The notes: a model not told the origin generated them from the sequence alone. DNA of 64,000 nt from Anaerolineales bacterium (GCA_016932475.1 JAFGCU010000009.1:16225-80224), one strand, 5' to 3'; shown: positions 37,011 through 45,434, numbered from the stretch's first letter. A program made the numbers and translations.

Positions 37011-38066
37011 TTATAAATTGGGCGGATGACCCTCGCCCGAACTGCCGCGAATAACCAGTTCCGGTCGCAGCCAGATCGTCTCCGACTTCACGGGCGGGTC
37101 ATTTTCCTCCCGCCGGGCGGCGATCAGCTGGCTGAGCAACCCAACCGCCGTGCTCCCGAAATTCATCAGGTTCTGCCGGATGGTCGTGAGGGGCGGCCAG
37201 AAATACGCCGCTTCGGGGATGTCATCGTATCCCACCACCGCCAGGTCCTCCGGGACCCGGCGCCCGAGCTTGCGGCTCGTCTGCAGCACCCCCAGCGCCA
37301 TCTGGTCGTTGCAGACGAAGACCGCATCCATTTCCGGAAAATGCTCCAGCAGCGTTTCCAATCCGATCGCCCCGCTGGAGGTGGACCAGTTGCCTTCGGT
37401 GATCTGCCGGTCTTCCACCGGCAGATCGGCGGCGGCCATCGTTTCCCGCCAGCCCTGCAGCCGCTCGCGGGCGCTCCACCATGTCTTCGGCCCGGTGATC
37501 ACGCCGATGTGCTTGTACCCGCGCGCGACGAGATGCTGCACGGCAAGCTGGCTGCCGTACCGGCCGTCCACATTTACGACCGAAACCTCCCGCCGCGGGC
37601 GGGTTTCGAGGAAGACCACCGGAACGGGGAAGTGTTCCTGTTCGAGCCAACCCAGGTTGCCGCCGATTTCCTGGGTCGCCCAGATGATGCCGTCCACCTG
37701 GCGGGAGAGAAAACCGTCCAAAAGCGGCTGGACATCGTCGTTTTCGGGTTGATGGAGCAGGCTGAGGTTGAGGGAGTATCCGGCTTCGTTCGCGCCCTGT
37801 TCGATGCCGACCAGAGTCCGGCTCGGGCCGTAATAATCGATGCCGCTGGCCACGACGCCGATGGTGTAACTTCTGCTCTGGGTCAGGCTGCGGGCGATGA
37901 CGTTCGGGCGGTATCCTAATTTATCAATTGCGTCCTGAACGCGTTGGCGGGTGCCGGGGAGCACCCCGGGGATATTGTTAACAACTCGCGAGACCGTCTG
38001 GGTGGATACACCGGCGGATTTGGCTACATGCTTGATCGTCACTCGGTTGGTGGACCGGATCCGCAT
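37011..38066 (-). CDS. LacI-family transcriptional repressor of the pentose cluster
   Basis: A 351-residue regulator. Residues 8-30 are the LacI helix-turn-helix and hinge (VTIKHVAKSAGVSTQTVSRVV), followed by YRPNVIARSL and a sugar-binding core (NDQMALGVLQ, VVGYDDIPEAAYFWPPLTTIRQ). It is the first gene after the promoter at 38137-38164 and the operators at 38113-38136, so it likely represses itself and all following genes until a sugar binds. The ATG at 38066 follows GAGGAAAAAAGC; a longer frame covers the operators and was rejected. Confidence 0.93.
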   Translation of the reverse strand: MRIRSTNRVTIKHVAKSAGVSTQTVSRVVNNIPGVLPGTRQRVQDAIDKLGYRPNVIARSLTQSRSYTIGVVASGIDYYGPSRTLVGIEQGANEAGYSLNLSLLHQPENDDVQPLLDGFLSRQVDGIIWATQEIGGNLGWLEQEHFPVPVVFLETRPRREVSVVNVDGRYGSQLAVQHLVARGYKHIGVITGPKTWWSARERLQGWRETMAAADLPVEDRQITEGNWSTSSGAIGLETLLEHFPEMDAVFVCNDQMALGVLQTSRKLGRRVPEDLAVVGYDDIPEAAYFWPPLTTIRQNLMNFGSTAVGLLSQLIAARREENDPPVKSETIWLRPELVIRGSSGEGHPPNL

Positions 38067-38112
38067 GCTTTTTTCCTCTGCCAAAACACCAATTTTTGTC
38101 CGAAATATCCAT

Positions 38113-38136
38113 GTTACCGCTAACGTTAGCGCTAAC
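38113..38136 (-). promoter_or_regulatory. Two abutting LacI-type operators
   Basis: GTTACCGCTAAC (38113-38124) and the perfect palindrome GTTAGCGCTAAC (38125-38136) lie end to end. The second is a classic LacI-family site with a central CG/GC. They sit between the -10 element and the repressor start, where binding would block transcription. I did not find another copy elsewhere in the window. Confidence 0.82.
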
Positions 38137-38164
38137 ATTGTAGATCAACACAGGATTAAGTCAA
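38137..38164 (-). promoter_or_regulatory. Sigma-70 promoter of the pentose cluster
   Basis: On the minus strand TTGACT (38164-38159) and TACAAT (38142-38137) are separated by 16 bases, close to consensus. The operators follow at once. No equally good promoter was seen before araA or araD. Confidence 0.75.
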
Positions 38165-38330
38165 ATTAAAGTATTTCTTCAAATGACCAAGATTAAGTCG
38201 ACTAATATTTCGATTGAAATGATTTGAAAATACCGAATCTTAAATTAATCCAGGTATTTCGAAGGCGTGTTTTTCCTCAAAAAAATACTGCAGGGAGGCA
38301 TCCGCCATAAAAAAAACTGCTCAGCCGGCG
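38165..38330. other. AT-rich intergenic stretch
   Basis: No gene is seen between the pentose promoter and the repeat element at 38334. Confidence 0.4.
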
Positions 38331-38333
38331 GTC

Positions 38334-38541
38334 GTCATGCCGGCGCCTGCCCCCGCGCCTGCCCTCCGAGCGATTAGCGCCGGCGGTTTCCCGGTGCGAA
38401 GTTTTCGCGAGCGGGGGACGCATCCCGGCTCGCTTCTGGTTCATGAGCCGGGATGAATGCAAAGCGGGGGTGGATTCAGCCGGCATCCATGGAATCGCAG
38501 AAAAACACTGGACCCCGGCTCGGAGCACGCCGGGGTGACAG
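38334..38541. repeat. Dispersed CATGCCGGCG...GCGGGGGTGG element, diverged copy
   Basis: It contains TCATGCCGGCGCCTGCCC, GCGGGGGTGGATTCAGCCGG and a terminal GCACGCCGGGGTGACA. It shares these words and their order with the elements at 40694-40840 and 40853-40946, but has an inner segment of its own. The surrounding 38165-38606 has no gene. Confidence 0.6.
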
Positions 38542-38606
38542 ATAATTCCAAAAATGCCTGTGACGCGACTTTGAAAATGGACCGAAAAAAAATTTTTATA
38601 CGGCCT

Positions 38607-39545
38607 TTAAATTACCAGCCGCCCCGCCCGCTCTGAAACCGTGATCTCGGCGTTCATCCCGGATGGAAATTGCAGAAAGTCGTTTTCGATTCCGTCGCTG
38701 AAGATGACCCCGGTGTCCGGCGTATGGCTTTCGATCCGTAACGGCGATTCCCGCGTGATTTTTCCGAACACGACGCTGGCGCCGGAGGTTTTGCTCGGAA
38801 AAGGCTCCCGAACGCTGAAGTAAAGATAATCGGCTTCCCAGGCGAACCCTCCGGCGGGCGCCGCTTTACCGCCGGCACCCTTCCGGGGGCCCGCAATTCC
38901 CTCGGCGCCGGCCAGGATGCTCGTAAACCAGCCGGTCGAACCCAAACCGGTGGATACGATGATTCCGCTTGAGGATTGGCGCTCTTCGCGTTTGACGTGG
39001 CGGATCGTATAGCGCAGGGAAGTGTGCGACCGCGGCCCGATGAACAGATCGTTCACCGCGTACAGAACCTGGCCGTTGGAGAGGCTGGCCTGCGCCATCG
39101 TGATCGACCGGATTTTCCTGCGCTCCGTGAATACGTCCGGCACGATAAACACCAGGTCTTCCACCCGGAAGGGAAGCAGGATCCCGTCCCAGCGGGCGGG
39201 ATCGGGATTTACGCCGATCACCGGCTGGCGGTCCAGATACTTGAGCGTGTTGGCCACCAGCCCGTCCTGGCCCAGGACGACGATCGTATCCTCCTTCCCG
39301 AAAAGGAAATTCGGAAGGAAAGACCGGTCGACGACCTGCACCCGCCCCAGCCGCGAAAGAATTTCCCCGGCGCGTTGCACCGTTTCCCGATATTGCCGGT
39401 GCTCCCGTTCGTAATCCGAAAAATCCGCGCCCAAGTGCTCCACATAGAATTGCGCCTGGGAACGGGTGTTGTGCCGGGCGATCAGCTCGTCGAGCCGCGT
39501 TTTGCGGACGATGAGGATGATTTTATTCTCGGTCGCCCGGTTCAT
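38607..39545 (-). CDS. NAD-kinase-like protein, divergent
   Basis: A 312-residue protein with the layout of the NAD kinase/diacylglycerol kinase-like fold: a Rossmann-like first half, VVLGQDGLVANTLKYL where NAD kinases have GGDGT, PVIGVNPDP, ALYAVNDLFIG-type (LYAVNDLFIGPR) where they have NE, and STGLGSTGW. The first glycine-rich motif is changed (GQDGL), so activity or substrate may differ. Its start overlaps the end of the SPFH gene by 23 bases, which implies coupled translation. Confidence 0.72.
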   Translation of the reverse strand: MNRATENKIILIVRKTRLDELIARHNTRSQAQFYVEHLGADFSDYEREHRQYRETVQRAGEILSRLGRVQVVDRSFLPNFLFGKEDTIVVLGQDGLVANTLKYLDRQPVIGVNPDPARWDGILLPFRVEDLVFIVPDVFTERRKIRSITMAQASLSNGQVLYAVNDLFIGPRSHTSLRYTIRHVKREERQSSSGIIVSTGLGSTGWFTSILAGAEGIAGPRKGAGGKAAPAGGFAWEADYLYFSVREPFPSKTSGASVVFGKITRESPLRIESHTPDTGVIFSDGIENDFLQFPSGMNAEITVSERAGRLVI

Positions 39546-40572
39546 CCGCAGATCCGCCTTTCCGCTGCCGCATCAGCTCGCGCAGCAGATCGGGGGAAAT
39601 GTTCAGTTGGCCGATCTTTTCCGCGCTTTCGGCCAGCTGGCGGAAAGCCTGCGCCACAAGCTGGCCGGGCGCCATCCCGGCGCTCGCCAGGGATTGCACG
39701 ATCGACGGGTTCAACCCCGCCAGCGGCTTGAGCATCGCCGTCAGGCCGTATGCGCGCGCGTCGGATTCGGTGCGCGTGTTCTCCGCCGCCTGATCCACCA
39801 GCTCCTTGCGGTTCTTCTCCAGGCCGACCTGCGTGGCTATCTCCAACTCGCGCATTTCGCGCCGCTTTTCCTGCACCGCGCGTTCGGCGTCCATCTGCGC
39901 CTCGAGGACCAGCCGCTTTTTGTTTTCCACGGCGATCTCCGTGTTCAACTCGTTTTCCTTGATCGAGCGCTCCTGTTCGACGGCCGCGTTGCGCCGGACG
40001 TAGACCGCCTCGTCCGCGCGCTGGAGCAGCTGCTCGCGGATGTCGGCTTCAAGCGCGCGCGCGGTTTCCGGAGTGGGTTTGATTGCCAGGACCGCCAGAT
40101 CCAGGATCTCAATTCCCATCGACTGGATCAGGCTGGAAGCCTGCAGGTTCCCGCGGACCTGGCGGGTGAGCGCATCCGCGGCCAGGAGCAGCTCCTTGAG
40201 CGGCAGGGCTTTGACCGCTCCCCGAATCCAGACGCGAACATGGTTGACGATCCGCTCCTGGAATTTAACCGGATCGTCGGAGACGTACTTACGCGTGTTC
40301 CCGTCGAGGGTGAAGTTGGCGAGGCTGGCAAGCTGGCGGGGATTGGTGACGCGGAAGGTGACATACCCCTGAATGTCCACTTCCTGGAAATCCGCCGTCA
40401 CCTCATTGACGATGAAGTGCGCATCCTTGCTCTCCAGCGGAACGAGGACAAGCGACGCGGTCGGCGCAAAATAGAAAAAGGAAAGCCCGGCGCCTTCGCG
40501 GACGACTTTCCCGCCGCTGTATTGCAGGATGTAATGGTTCGGCTGTACTTTCAAGAATCGAAATCCCAACAT
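39523..40572 (-). CDS. SPFH/band-7 domain protein
   Basis: A 349-residue protein. Residues about 1-180 form an SPFH domain (VDIQGYVTFRVTNP, RIVNHVRVWIRGAV, GIEILDLAVLAIKPTPE). Residues about 185-285 are a charged coiled coil (AVEQERSIKENELNTEIAVENKKR). The N-terminus begins directly at the domain with no membrane segment, so it may be peripheral or cytoplasmic. AGGAGG lies close before the ATG. It is translated just ahead of the NAD-kinase-like gene and the pair probably acts together. Confidence 0.85.
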   Translation of the reverse strand: MLGFRFLKVQPNHYILQYSGGKVVREGAGLSFFYFAPTASLVLVPLESKDAHFIVNEVTADFQEVDIQGYVTFRVTNPRQLASLANFTLDGNTRKYVSDDPVKFQERIVNHVRVWIRGAVKALPLKELLLAADALTRQVRGNLQASSLIQSMGIEILDLAVLAIKPTPETARALEADIREQLLQRADEAVYVRRNAAVEQERSIKENELNTEIAVENKKRLVLEAQMDAERAVQEKRREMRELEIATQVGLEKNRKELVDQAAENTRTESDARAYGLTAMLKPLAGLNPSIVQSLASAGMAPGQLVAQAFRQLAESAEKIGQLNISPDLLRELMRQRKGGSADEPGDRE

Positions 40573-40693
40573 GAAGCCTCCTTGTCGAGGGCGGTCGCCC
40601 GGTCCCGGATGGGGCTAGTGTATCGCATGGGTGGGGAAAAGAAAAATGAGTCTGCGCCGATTGCAGGTGTCATCCCGGCGTGAGGAAAGCCGT

Positions 40694-40946
40694 CATCCCG
40701 GCGACTGCCCTCGCGGAGCGCGCACGTTCGTCTTTTGACTGTAAACCTGCGCGAACGCGAAGCGGGGGTGGTTTCAGCCGGGATCCAGGAATCCACGCGT
40801 ACCCGATTGTGGATACCGGCTTACGACACGCCGGTATGACGAACCTGAGGATCATCCCGGCGCCTGCCCTCGCGGAGAGCGCGCGTTCGTCTTTTGACTG
40901 TAAACCTGCGCGAACGCGAAGCGGGGGTGGTTTCAGCCGGAATCCC
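40694..40946. repeat. Tandem pair of ~95-bp repeat units
   Basis: The unit at 40694-40788 recurs almost exactly at 40853-40946 (CATCCCGGCG.CTGCCCTCGCGGAG...TCTTTTGACTGTAAACCTGCGCGAACGCGAAGCGGGGGTGG, only scattered changes). Between them lies GGATACCGGC...GCCGGTATGACG, an inverted repeat. The second copy runs up to the promoter of the Ig-like lipoprotein gene. Confidence 0.85.
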
Positions 40947-40955
40947 CTCCGAGGG

Positions 40956-40961
40956 TATAAT
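40956..40961 (+). promoter_or_regulatory. -10 element before the Ig-like lipoprotein gene
   Basis: A perfect TATAAT lies 19 bases before the ATG, right after the repeat pair. No clear -35 hexamer is seen. Confidence 0.4.
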
Positions 40962-40979
40962 CCCCAACCGGAGAAAAGA

Positions 40980-41705
40980 ATGCCCGAAAAACCATCGCGA
41001 AATAACGGGTTCCGCCTGGCGGCCGCCCTATTCGTGCTCGCCGGATTCGCCGCGGCCTGCGCCGCCGCCGATGGATCGGGGGCGGAGGCCACCGGCTCCG
41101 CCCAGACCATCGCCCGGATGATCACCGACGTGGCCTTTCAAAACACATCCGCGCCATCGCCCTCCCCCACCGGTTACGCGCCGCCCGAATCCGCAGCGAC
41201 GGCGACCACCGGCCCGACCCTCACGCCGACCGAGATCGCCACGGTTGAACTGAGCACGCCCGAACCGGGCATGAGCCGCTCGACCTACTCCGGTTCCACC
41301 CCGACCACTGACGCCACCTCGCTACTGACCCGCACACTTTCCCCGCGCTGCAACGCGGCCTTCTTCGTCGGCCATGTTGCCCCCGTTCTCGAGAACAGCG
41401 AGGTTAAAGCCGGTTCCACTTTCACCGTTACCTGGGTCATCCGCAACGCGGGCACTTGCACTTGGTACCCGAGTTACTTCATGTACTGGCATTCGGGCGC
41501 GCGGATGGAATCTCCGGCCTATATCGATTTTCCGGAGATCATCCCGCCCAACAAGAACCTGTTCATTTCCGTGACGCTGGTCGCGCCGGACGATCCGGGA
41601 AAATATTATCAGCGCTGGTACATCCGGGATCCGGAGTACGTCCAGTTCGGGATCGGCCCGAATTTCGACGAGCCGTTGATGGTGCGGATCGTGGCGGTCG
41701 CGTAA
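40980..41705 (+). CDS. Lipoprotein with an NBR1-type Ig-like domain
   Basis: A 241-residue protein. The signal ends in LAGFAAAC, a lipobox. Residues about 25-125 are a Thr/Ser/Pro-rich spacer. The C-terminal 110 residues match the Ig-like domain first seen in NBR1: FTVTWVIRNAGTCTWYPSYFMYW, then a FPEIIPPN turn and VTLVAPDDPGKYYQRWYIRD. The domain is common in secreted Chloroflexota proteins and probably mediates binding at the cell surface. GGAG lies six bases before the ATG. Confidence 0.85.
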   Translation: MPEKPSRNNGFRLAAALFVLAGFAAACAAADGSGAEATGSAQTIARMITDVAFQNTSAPSPSPTGYAPPESAATATTGPTLTPTEIATVELSTPEPGMSRSTYSGSTPTTDATSLLTRTLSPRCNAAFFVGHVAPVLENSEVKAGSTFTVTWVIRNAGTCTWYPSYFMYWHSGARMESPAYIDFPEIIPPNKNLFISVTLVAPDDPGKYYQRWYIRDPEYVQFGIGPNFDEPLMVRIVAVA

Positions 41706-42039
41706 TCCCGCGCGGGCAACCGGCCATCGATAGCGGGCCATCGGCCACGGACAATGGACGGACGATCGGCCATAGACCAGGGACCATCGTTGTTTACGCA
41801 TAAGGTCCGTGACTCGCGACCGAGAATAAAATTAATTCTTTCGTACAGACTCCGGCTTGAGGTTGTCAACCCCCAGAAGTTTCGGTCGATTCACGATTTT
41901 GCGAATGCGGAAAACCTTGGGAAACCAAAACCAAAGCATTTGGCCCGAATCCCCTCCCGATAGCGTTTACCCGGATAGAACACCAGATGATTCCCAAAAG
42001 GGCGGCGTTTTGGCGGGGGATGAACAATCCCTCCAATTA
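41706..42039. other. Intergenic stretch with degenerate GGCCATCG/CCATGG words
   Basis: At 41718-41795 words such as CGGCCATCGATAGCGGGCCATCGGCCACGGACAATGGACGG and their inverses make a loose palindrome. Similar blocks occur at 44459-44505 and 45140-45185. No gene is seen. Confidence 0.5.
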
Positions 42040-42171
42040 AGAAGTGGCGCGGAGGATAGGAATTCCGGCGCCGGGATTTGGAAATGCCGGGGCTGCAATA
42101 CCTTCGGGCAGTTGGGCAATGGGACAACCGACAACAGCAAATTGCCCGTGGAGGTCTTCGGGCTGGGTTAA
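42040..42171 (+). pseudogene. Remnant of an RCC1-repeat protein
   Basis: A short frame ending in TAA at 42169-42171 reads IWKCRGCNTFGQLGNGTT, then DNSKLPVEVFGL. This is the RCC1 repeat signature (W.xN..GQLG.GT..., P..V.GL). Only one blade is recognisable and no start or further repeats are present. Intact relatives form seven-bladed propellers, often secreted. The 358 bases that follow contain only the next gene's promoter region. Confidence 0.65.
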
Positions 42172-42423
42172 CGCGGGCGGGTAACGGTTTGGAAGGGAAG
42201 TCGCACGGGACAGATCCCCGCTTCGAATTCGCTGCCCGCGGCACAGGAATCCGGGGAAGCGGGTTGGCCGCATCGTCCGGACACTCCCACTAGATAAAGA
42301 ATACAGGAAAGGATCGCTTTTCCCGTGCGATCCTCTCTTCTATTGGTTGATCGCAAGAAAGGACAGCGGTCCGGTTCCATTCTCCCGGGCCGGGGAACGC
42401 GCAAAAAAGAAATCCGCGCCATC

Positions 42424-42451
42424 TTTTCACCGGTGCAGCTTGTTTTATAAT
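42424..42451 (+). promoter_or_regulatory. Promoter of the kinase-nucleotidyltransferase gene
   Basis: TTTTCA (42424-42429) and TATAAT (42446-42451) are 16 bases apart, about 80 bases before the start codon. Confidence 0.5.
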
Positions 42452-42529
42452 GAAGGGCAGCAAATTGGGGAAGCTCTTTTCGACCCCAGAATCCCAGCCG
42501 GCAAACAACCTTTCTTATCCCGAGGCCGC

Positions 42530-44452
42530 ATGAAACTCTTCGTTCCAGGACGCATCTGCCTGTTCGGCGAACACTCCGACTGGGCCGGCGGCTACCGCCG
42601 GATCAACGCCGAGATCGAAAAAGGCTATACGCTCATCTGCGGCACGGACCATGGGATCTACGCCGAGGTCGAACCGCACCCCACCTCGCTCGTCCTCTCC
42701 TCCACCACCCGCGACGGCAAACTGCATGGGCCGTACGAGATCCCGATGCACCCCAAGGCGCTGCTGGAGGAGGCCGAGAAGGGCGGCTTCTGGAGTTACA
42801 TCGCCGGTGTGGCCTACCAGGTGCTCACCAACCATCATGTTCGCGGGCTGGTCATCCACAGCGACAAAATGGACCTGCCGATTCAAAAGGGGCTTTCCTC
42901 CAGCGCCGCGATCAGCGTCCTCGCGGCGCGCGCCTTCAACCGGGTCTACGACCTCAAGCTGACCGTGCGCGGCGAGATGGAACTGGCCTACATGGGCGAG
43001 ATCACCACGCCCTCGCGCTGCGGGCGGATGGACCAGGGCTGCGCGTTCGGCAATCACCCGGTCCTGATGACGTTCGACGGCGACCGGATGGATACCGAGA
43101 CGCTCACGGTGGCCGGCGAGCTGTATTTCGTCATCGTGGACCTGCAATCCAAAAAAGACACGATGGAGATCCTCAACCGCCTGAACCGCTCCTACCCGAT
43201 CGCGGACAATGCGATCGAGCGCGGCGTGCACGAATTGCTCGGGCCGGTCAACAAACGCATCGTCCATCAGGCGGCGGAAGCGCTGCGCGGGGGCGACGCC
43301 AAGCGGCTCGGCGCGCTGATGACCGAAGCCCAGGCGATGTTCGACCAATACGCAATCCCCGCCTGCCCGGAGGAGCTGACCGCTCCGGTCCTCCACAAGA
43401 CTCTGGCGTATCCGAAATTCGCGCCGCACATCTGGGGCGGCAAGGGAGTCGGCTCGCAGGGTGACGGCACGGCCCAGTTCATGGCCCGCAGCGGGAAGGA
43501 CCAGCAGGCCATCATCGAAATCCTCGCCAAGGATCTGCACCTGGCCGGATTGGCGCTCACCATGCGCCCGACCCAGCGCATCCGCCGGGCGGTCATTCCC
43601 GCCGCCGGATTCGGCACGCGCCTGTTCCCCGCCTCCAAGGCCACCAAGAAGGAGCTCTTCCCGGTCGTCGACCGCGACGGAATCGCCAAGCCGGCGATCC
43701 TGTACATCGTCCAGGAGGCGCTCGACGCCGGGATCGAGGAAATCGTGATCATCGTCCAGCCGGACGACTTGGACGATTTTAAGTCCTTCTTTAACGATCC
43801 GGTCTCGGTCGAGAATTTCAACAAACTGTCGAAACCCTTCCAGGAATTCGCGAGCCGCATCCTCGATATCGGCAAGCGCGTGACCTTCGTCACCCAGAAG
43901 GCCCAGGAGGGTTTCGGCCACGCGATCTACTGCGCGCGCGAAGCCGTCGGCGGCGAGCCCTTCCTGCTCATGCTCGGGGATCATCTCTACCGGTCGAAGG
44001 GCGAGGCATCCTGCGCCGCGCAGCTGGTCGAAGCCTACAACCGCTACGCCACCAACATCCTCGGCCTGCGCAGCACGCCGGAGGATCAGATCGCCAATTT
44101 TGGAACGGTGGGCGGGGTGTGGGTCGAGGAAAACCGCATTCTGAACGTCACCGAGTTCGCCGAGAAGCCGACCGCGGATTACGCCCGCAACAACCTGCGC
44201 GCGCCCGGAATGGCCGAAGGCGAGTACCTGACCGTCTTCGGGCTCTACATCATCCAGCCGCGCATCTTCGAATTCCTCGAAGAGCACATCGCCAACAACG
44301 TCCGCGAGCGCGGCGAGTTCCAGCTCACCTCGGCGCTGGACCGGCTGCGCCGCGAGGACGGCTTCTATGGGCTGATCATGGACGGGACGCGCTTCGATAT
44401 CGGCCTGCCGGATTCGTATCTGGAGAGTTTGGCGCTGTTCCGCGAAGAATAA
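42530..44452 (+). CDS. Fusion of a GHMP sugar kinase and a GalU-like nucleotidyltransferase
   Basis: A 640-residue protein. Residues 1 to about 345 are a GHMP kinase (substrate loop LFGEHSDWAGG; ATP loop IQKGLSSSAAISVLAA near 120). Residues about 350-640 are a UTP-sugar-1-phosphate uridylyltransferase of the GalU type (VIPAAGFGTRLFPASKATKKELFPVVD; LMLGDHLY; EKP). The natural reading is sugar to sugar 1-phosphate to UDP-sugar in one polypeptide. The order is kinase first, opposite to the fucokinase/GDP-fucose pyrophosphorylase FKP. The start at 42530 follows GAGG; the longer frame covers the promoter. The sugar is unknown. Confidence 0.88.
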   Translation: MKLFVPGRICLFGEHSDWAGGYRRINAEIEKGYTLICGTDHGIYAEVEPHPTSLVLSSTTRDGKLHGPYEIPMHPKALLEEAEKGGFWSYIAGVAYQVLTNHHVRGLVIHSDKMDLPIQKGLSSSAAISVLAARAFNRVYDLKLTVRGEMELAYMGEITTPSRCGRMDQGCAFGNHPVLMTFDGDRMDTETLTVAGELYFVIVDLQSKKDTMEILNRLNRSYPIADNAIERGVHELLGPVNKRIVHQAAEALRGGDAKRLGALMTEAQAMFDQYAIPACPEELTAPVLHKTLAYPKFAPHIWGGKGVGSQGDGTAQFMARSGKDQQAIIEILAKDLHLAGLALTMRPTQRIRRAVIPAAGFGTRLFPASKATKKELFPVVDRDGIAKPAILYIVQEALDAGIEEIVIIVQPDDLDDFKSFFNDPVSVENFNKLSKPFQEFASRILDIGKRVTFVTQKAQEGFGHAIYCAREAVGGEPFLLMLGDHLYRSKGEASCAAQLVEAYNRYATNILGLRSTPEDQIANFGTVGGVWVEENRILNVTEFAEKPTADYARNNLRAPGMAEGEYLTVFGLYIIQPRIFEFLEEHIANNVRERGEFQLTSALDRLRREDGFYGLIMDGTRFDIGLPDSYLESLALFREE

Positions 44453-44562
44453 ATCCGACCATCAGACCATGGACGATGGACGGTGAGCGGCCATGGTCTA
44501 TCGTATTCCCATTTCCCTCCGGAATGGATGTGTTCCGTTTCCCATCCCATCCCATAATGCTC

Positions 44563-44620
44563 ACTCCACCGGTGGAACCTTTGCATTCTACTCGCTGCCA
44601 AAAGCGGCGGTTTTGAAACC
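44563..44620. repeat. Dispersed 58-bp repeat with internal hairpin, copy B
   Basis: It aligns to 18833-18890 without gaps. The hairpin here is CGCTGC-CAAAA-GCGGCG, so several paired positions changed together relative to copy A. It is followed by a terminator. Confidence 0.65.
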
Positions 44621-44626
44621 AAACAG

Positions 44627-44665
44627 AAAAAAGCCGGAGCGCATTCCACATGCTCCGGCTTTTTT
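44627..44665. terminator. Bidirectional rho-independent terminator
   Basis: AAAAAAGCCGGAGC (44627-44640) pairs with GCTCCGGCTTTTTT (44652-44665), a 14-bp stem with an 11-base loop and T-tracts in both directions. It separates the convergent kinase-fusion and DUF2892 genes. Confidence 0.92.
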
Positions 44666-44673
44666 ACGTGCGA

Positions 44674-44880
44674 TTATTTCGTGCTGAACCCGAACAGGCG
44701 GTATAAGGCACACCAGCCGGCCAGGCCGGTCAGCAGCAGGACAGCGCCGGCGACAAGCAGCACCCAGCCCCACGTGCCCGTTACCACCCCGCCGATATTC
44801 AATCCCACCAGCACCGCACCCAGAACCACGCGGATGATCCGATCCACATTCGACTCATTGGCTTTGAAAATGGCGCTCAT
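44674..44880 (-). CDS. DUF2892 small inner-membrane protein
   Basis: A 68-residue protein with two membrane segments (IIRVVLGAVLVGLNIGGVV and WGWVLLVAGAVLLLTGLAG), ending CALYRLFGFST as in DUF2892/YgaP-tail proteins, which often accompany sulfur or redox functions. AAGGAG precedes the ATG. Its promoter (44923-44952) matches those of the sigma-factor operon and thioredoxin, so it belongs to the ECF regulon. Confidence 0.85.
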   Translation of the reverse strand: MSAIFKANESNVDRIIRVVLGAVLVGLNIGGVVTGTWGWVLLVAGAVLLLTGLAGWCALYRLFGFSTK

Positions 44881-44922
44881 GGCATCTCTCCTTGAAATTT
44901 TCCGGTTTTCTAATTCATTCGA

Positions 44923-44952
44923 TTAGATGCCGGGAAACGGAAAAGGTGACAA
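44923..44952 (-). promoter_or_regulatory. ECF-type promoter 3 (before DUF2892)
   Basis: On the minus strand TTGTCAC (44952-44946), 14 bases, then GGCATCTAA (44931-44923). It lies 43 bases before the start codon and matches the motifs at 46043-46073 and 46126-46155. Confidence 0.8.
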
Positions 44953-45002
44953 TTGCGGCCATCGACAGTCGACAATCGGGCATATACCATGGGCGAAAGC
45001 CG

Positions 45003-45092
45003 ATGACCACGGATTGCACGGATCCAAAAGGATTTCACGGATCGATCAAAAAAATCTGTGCAATCGGTTTTCTATTCCGTGTATTCCGTGGT
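45003..45092. repeat. ~90-bp palindrome of the ACCACGGATTGCACGGAT type
   Basis: The left arm ACCACGGATTGCACGGAT and the right arm ATTCCGTGTATTCCGTGGT are near-inverses, with inner AATCTGTG/TCACGGAT words. The rest of the 44953-45191 gap holds loose CCATGG/GGTCCATCG inverted words and no gene. Confidence 0.6.
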
Positions 45093-45191
45093 TCCGGTTC
45101 TCCCGAAGGTCGATGGCCTGGTGTTGACGCGAAGATACATCAACAGTAATTGTCGACCATGGTCCATCGTTCATGGTCCATGGCCGGATTC

Positions 45192-45434
45192 CTACTTCAT
45201 ATACTCCGTCAGGTCCAGCGATTTATACAACTTCTCCCGCGCTTTCTCCGGCATGGCCGGCTGCGGAAGCCGGTGATACAGGTCGATCGTCCGCCGCAGA
45301 GAATCCACCACGATCCGGCAGTGCTCGCATCCGGCCATATGGCGCTCGATCTCGGCGCACAGTTCGGGTGGCGCTTCCCCCTCGGCGAACAGCGATACAC
45401 CTTCCAGCAAAGTCCGGCACGATTCATGATCCAT
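45192..45434 (-). CDS. Zinc-finger anti-sigma factor
   Basis: An 80-residue protein with the anti-sigma zinc-binding motif HxxxCxxC (RHMAGCEHC, about residues 33-41) of the zf-HC2 type, followed by a helical tail. It has no membrane segment, so it is a soluble, possibly redox-sensitive, anti-sigma factor like RsrA/ChrR-type proteins. The ATG at 45434 overlaps the sigma-factor stop by 11 bases, which is the standard coupled arrangement. Thioredoxin in the same regulon fits a thiol signal, by inference. Confidence 0.85.
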   Translation of the reverse strand: MDHESCRTLLEGVSLFAEGEAPPELCAEIERHMAGCEHCRIVVDSLRRTIDLYHRLPQPAMPEKAREKLYKSLDLTEYMK

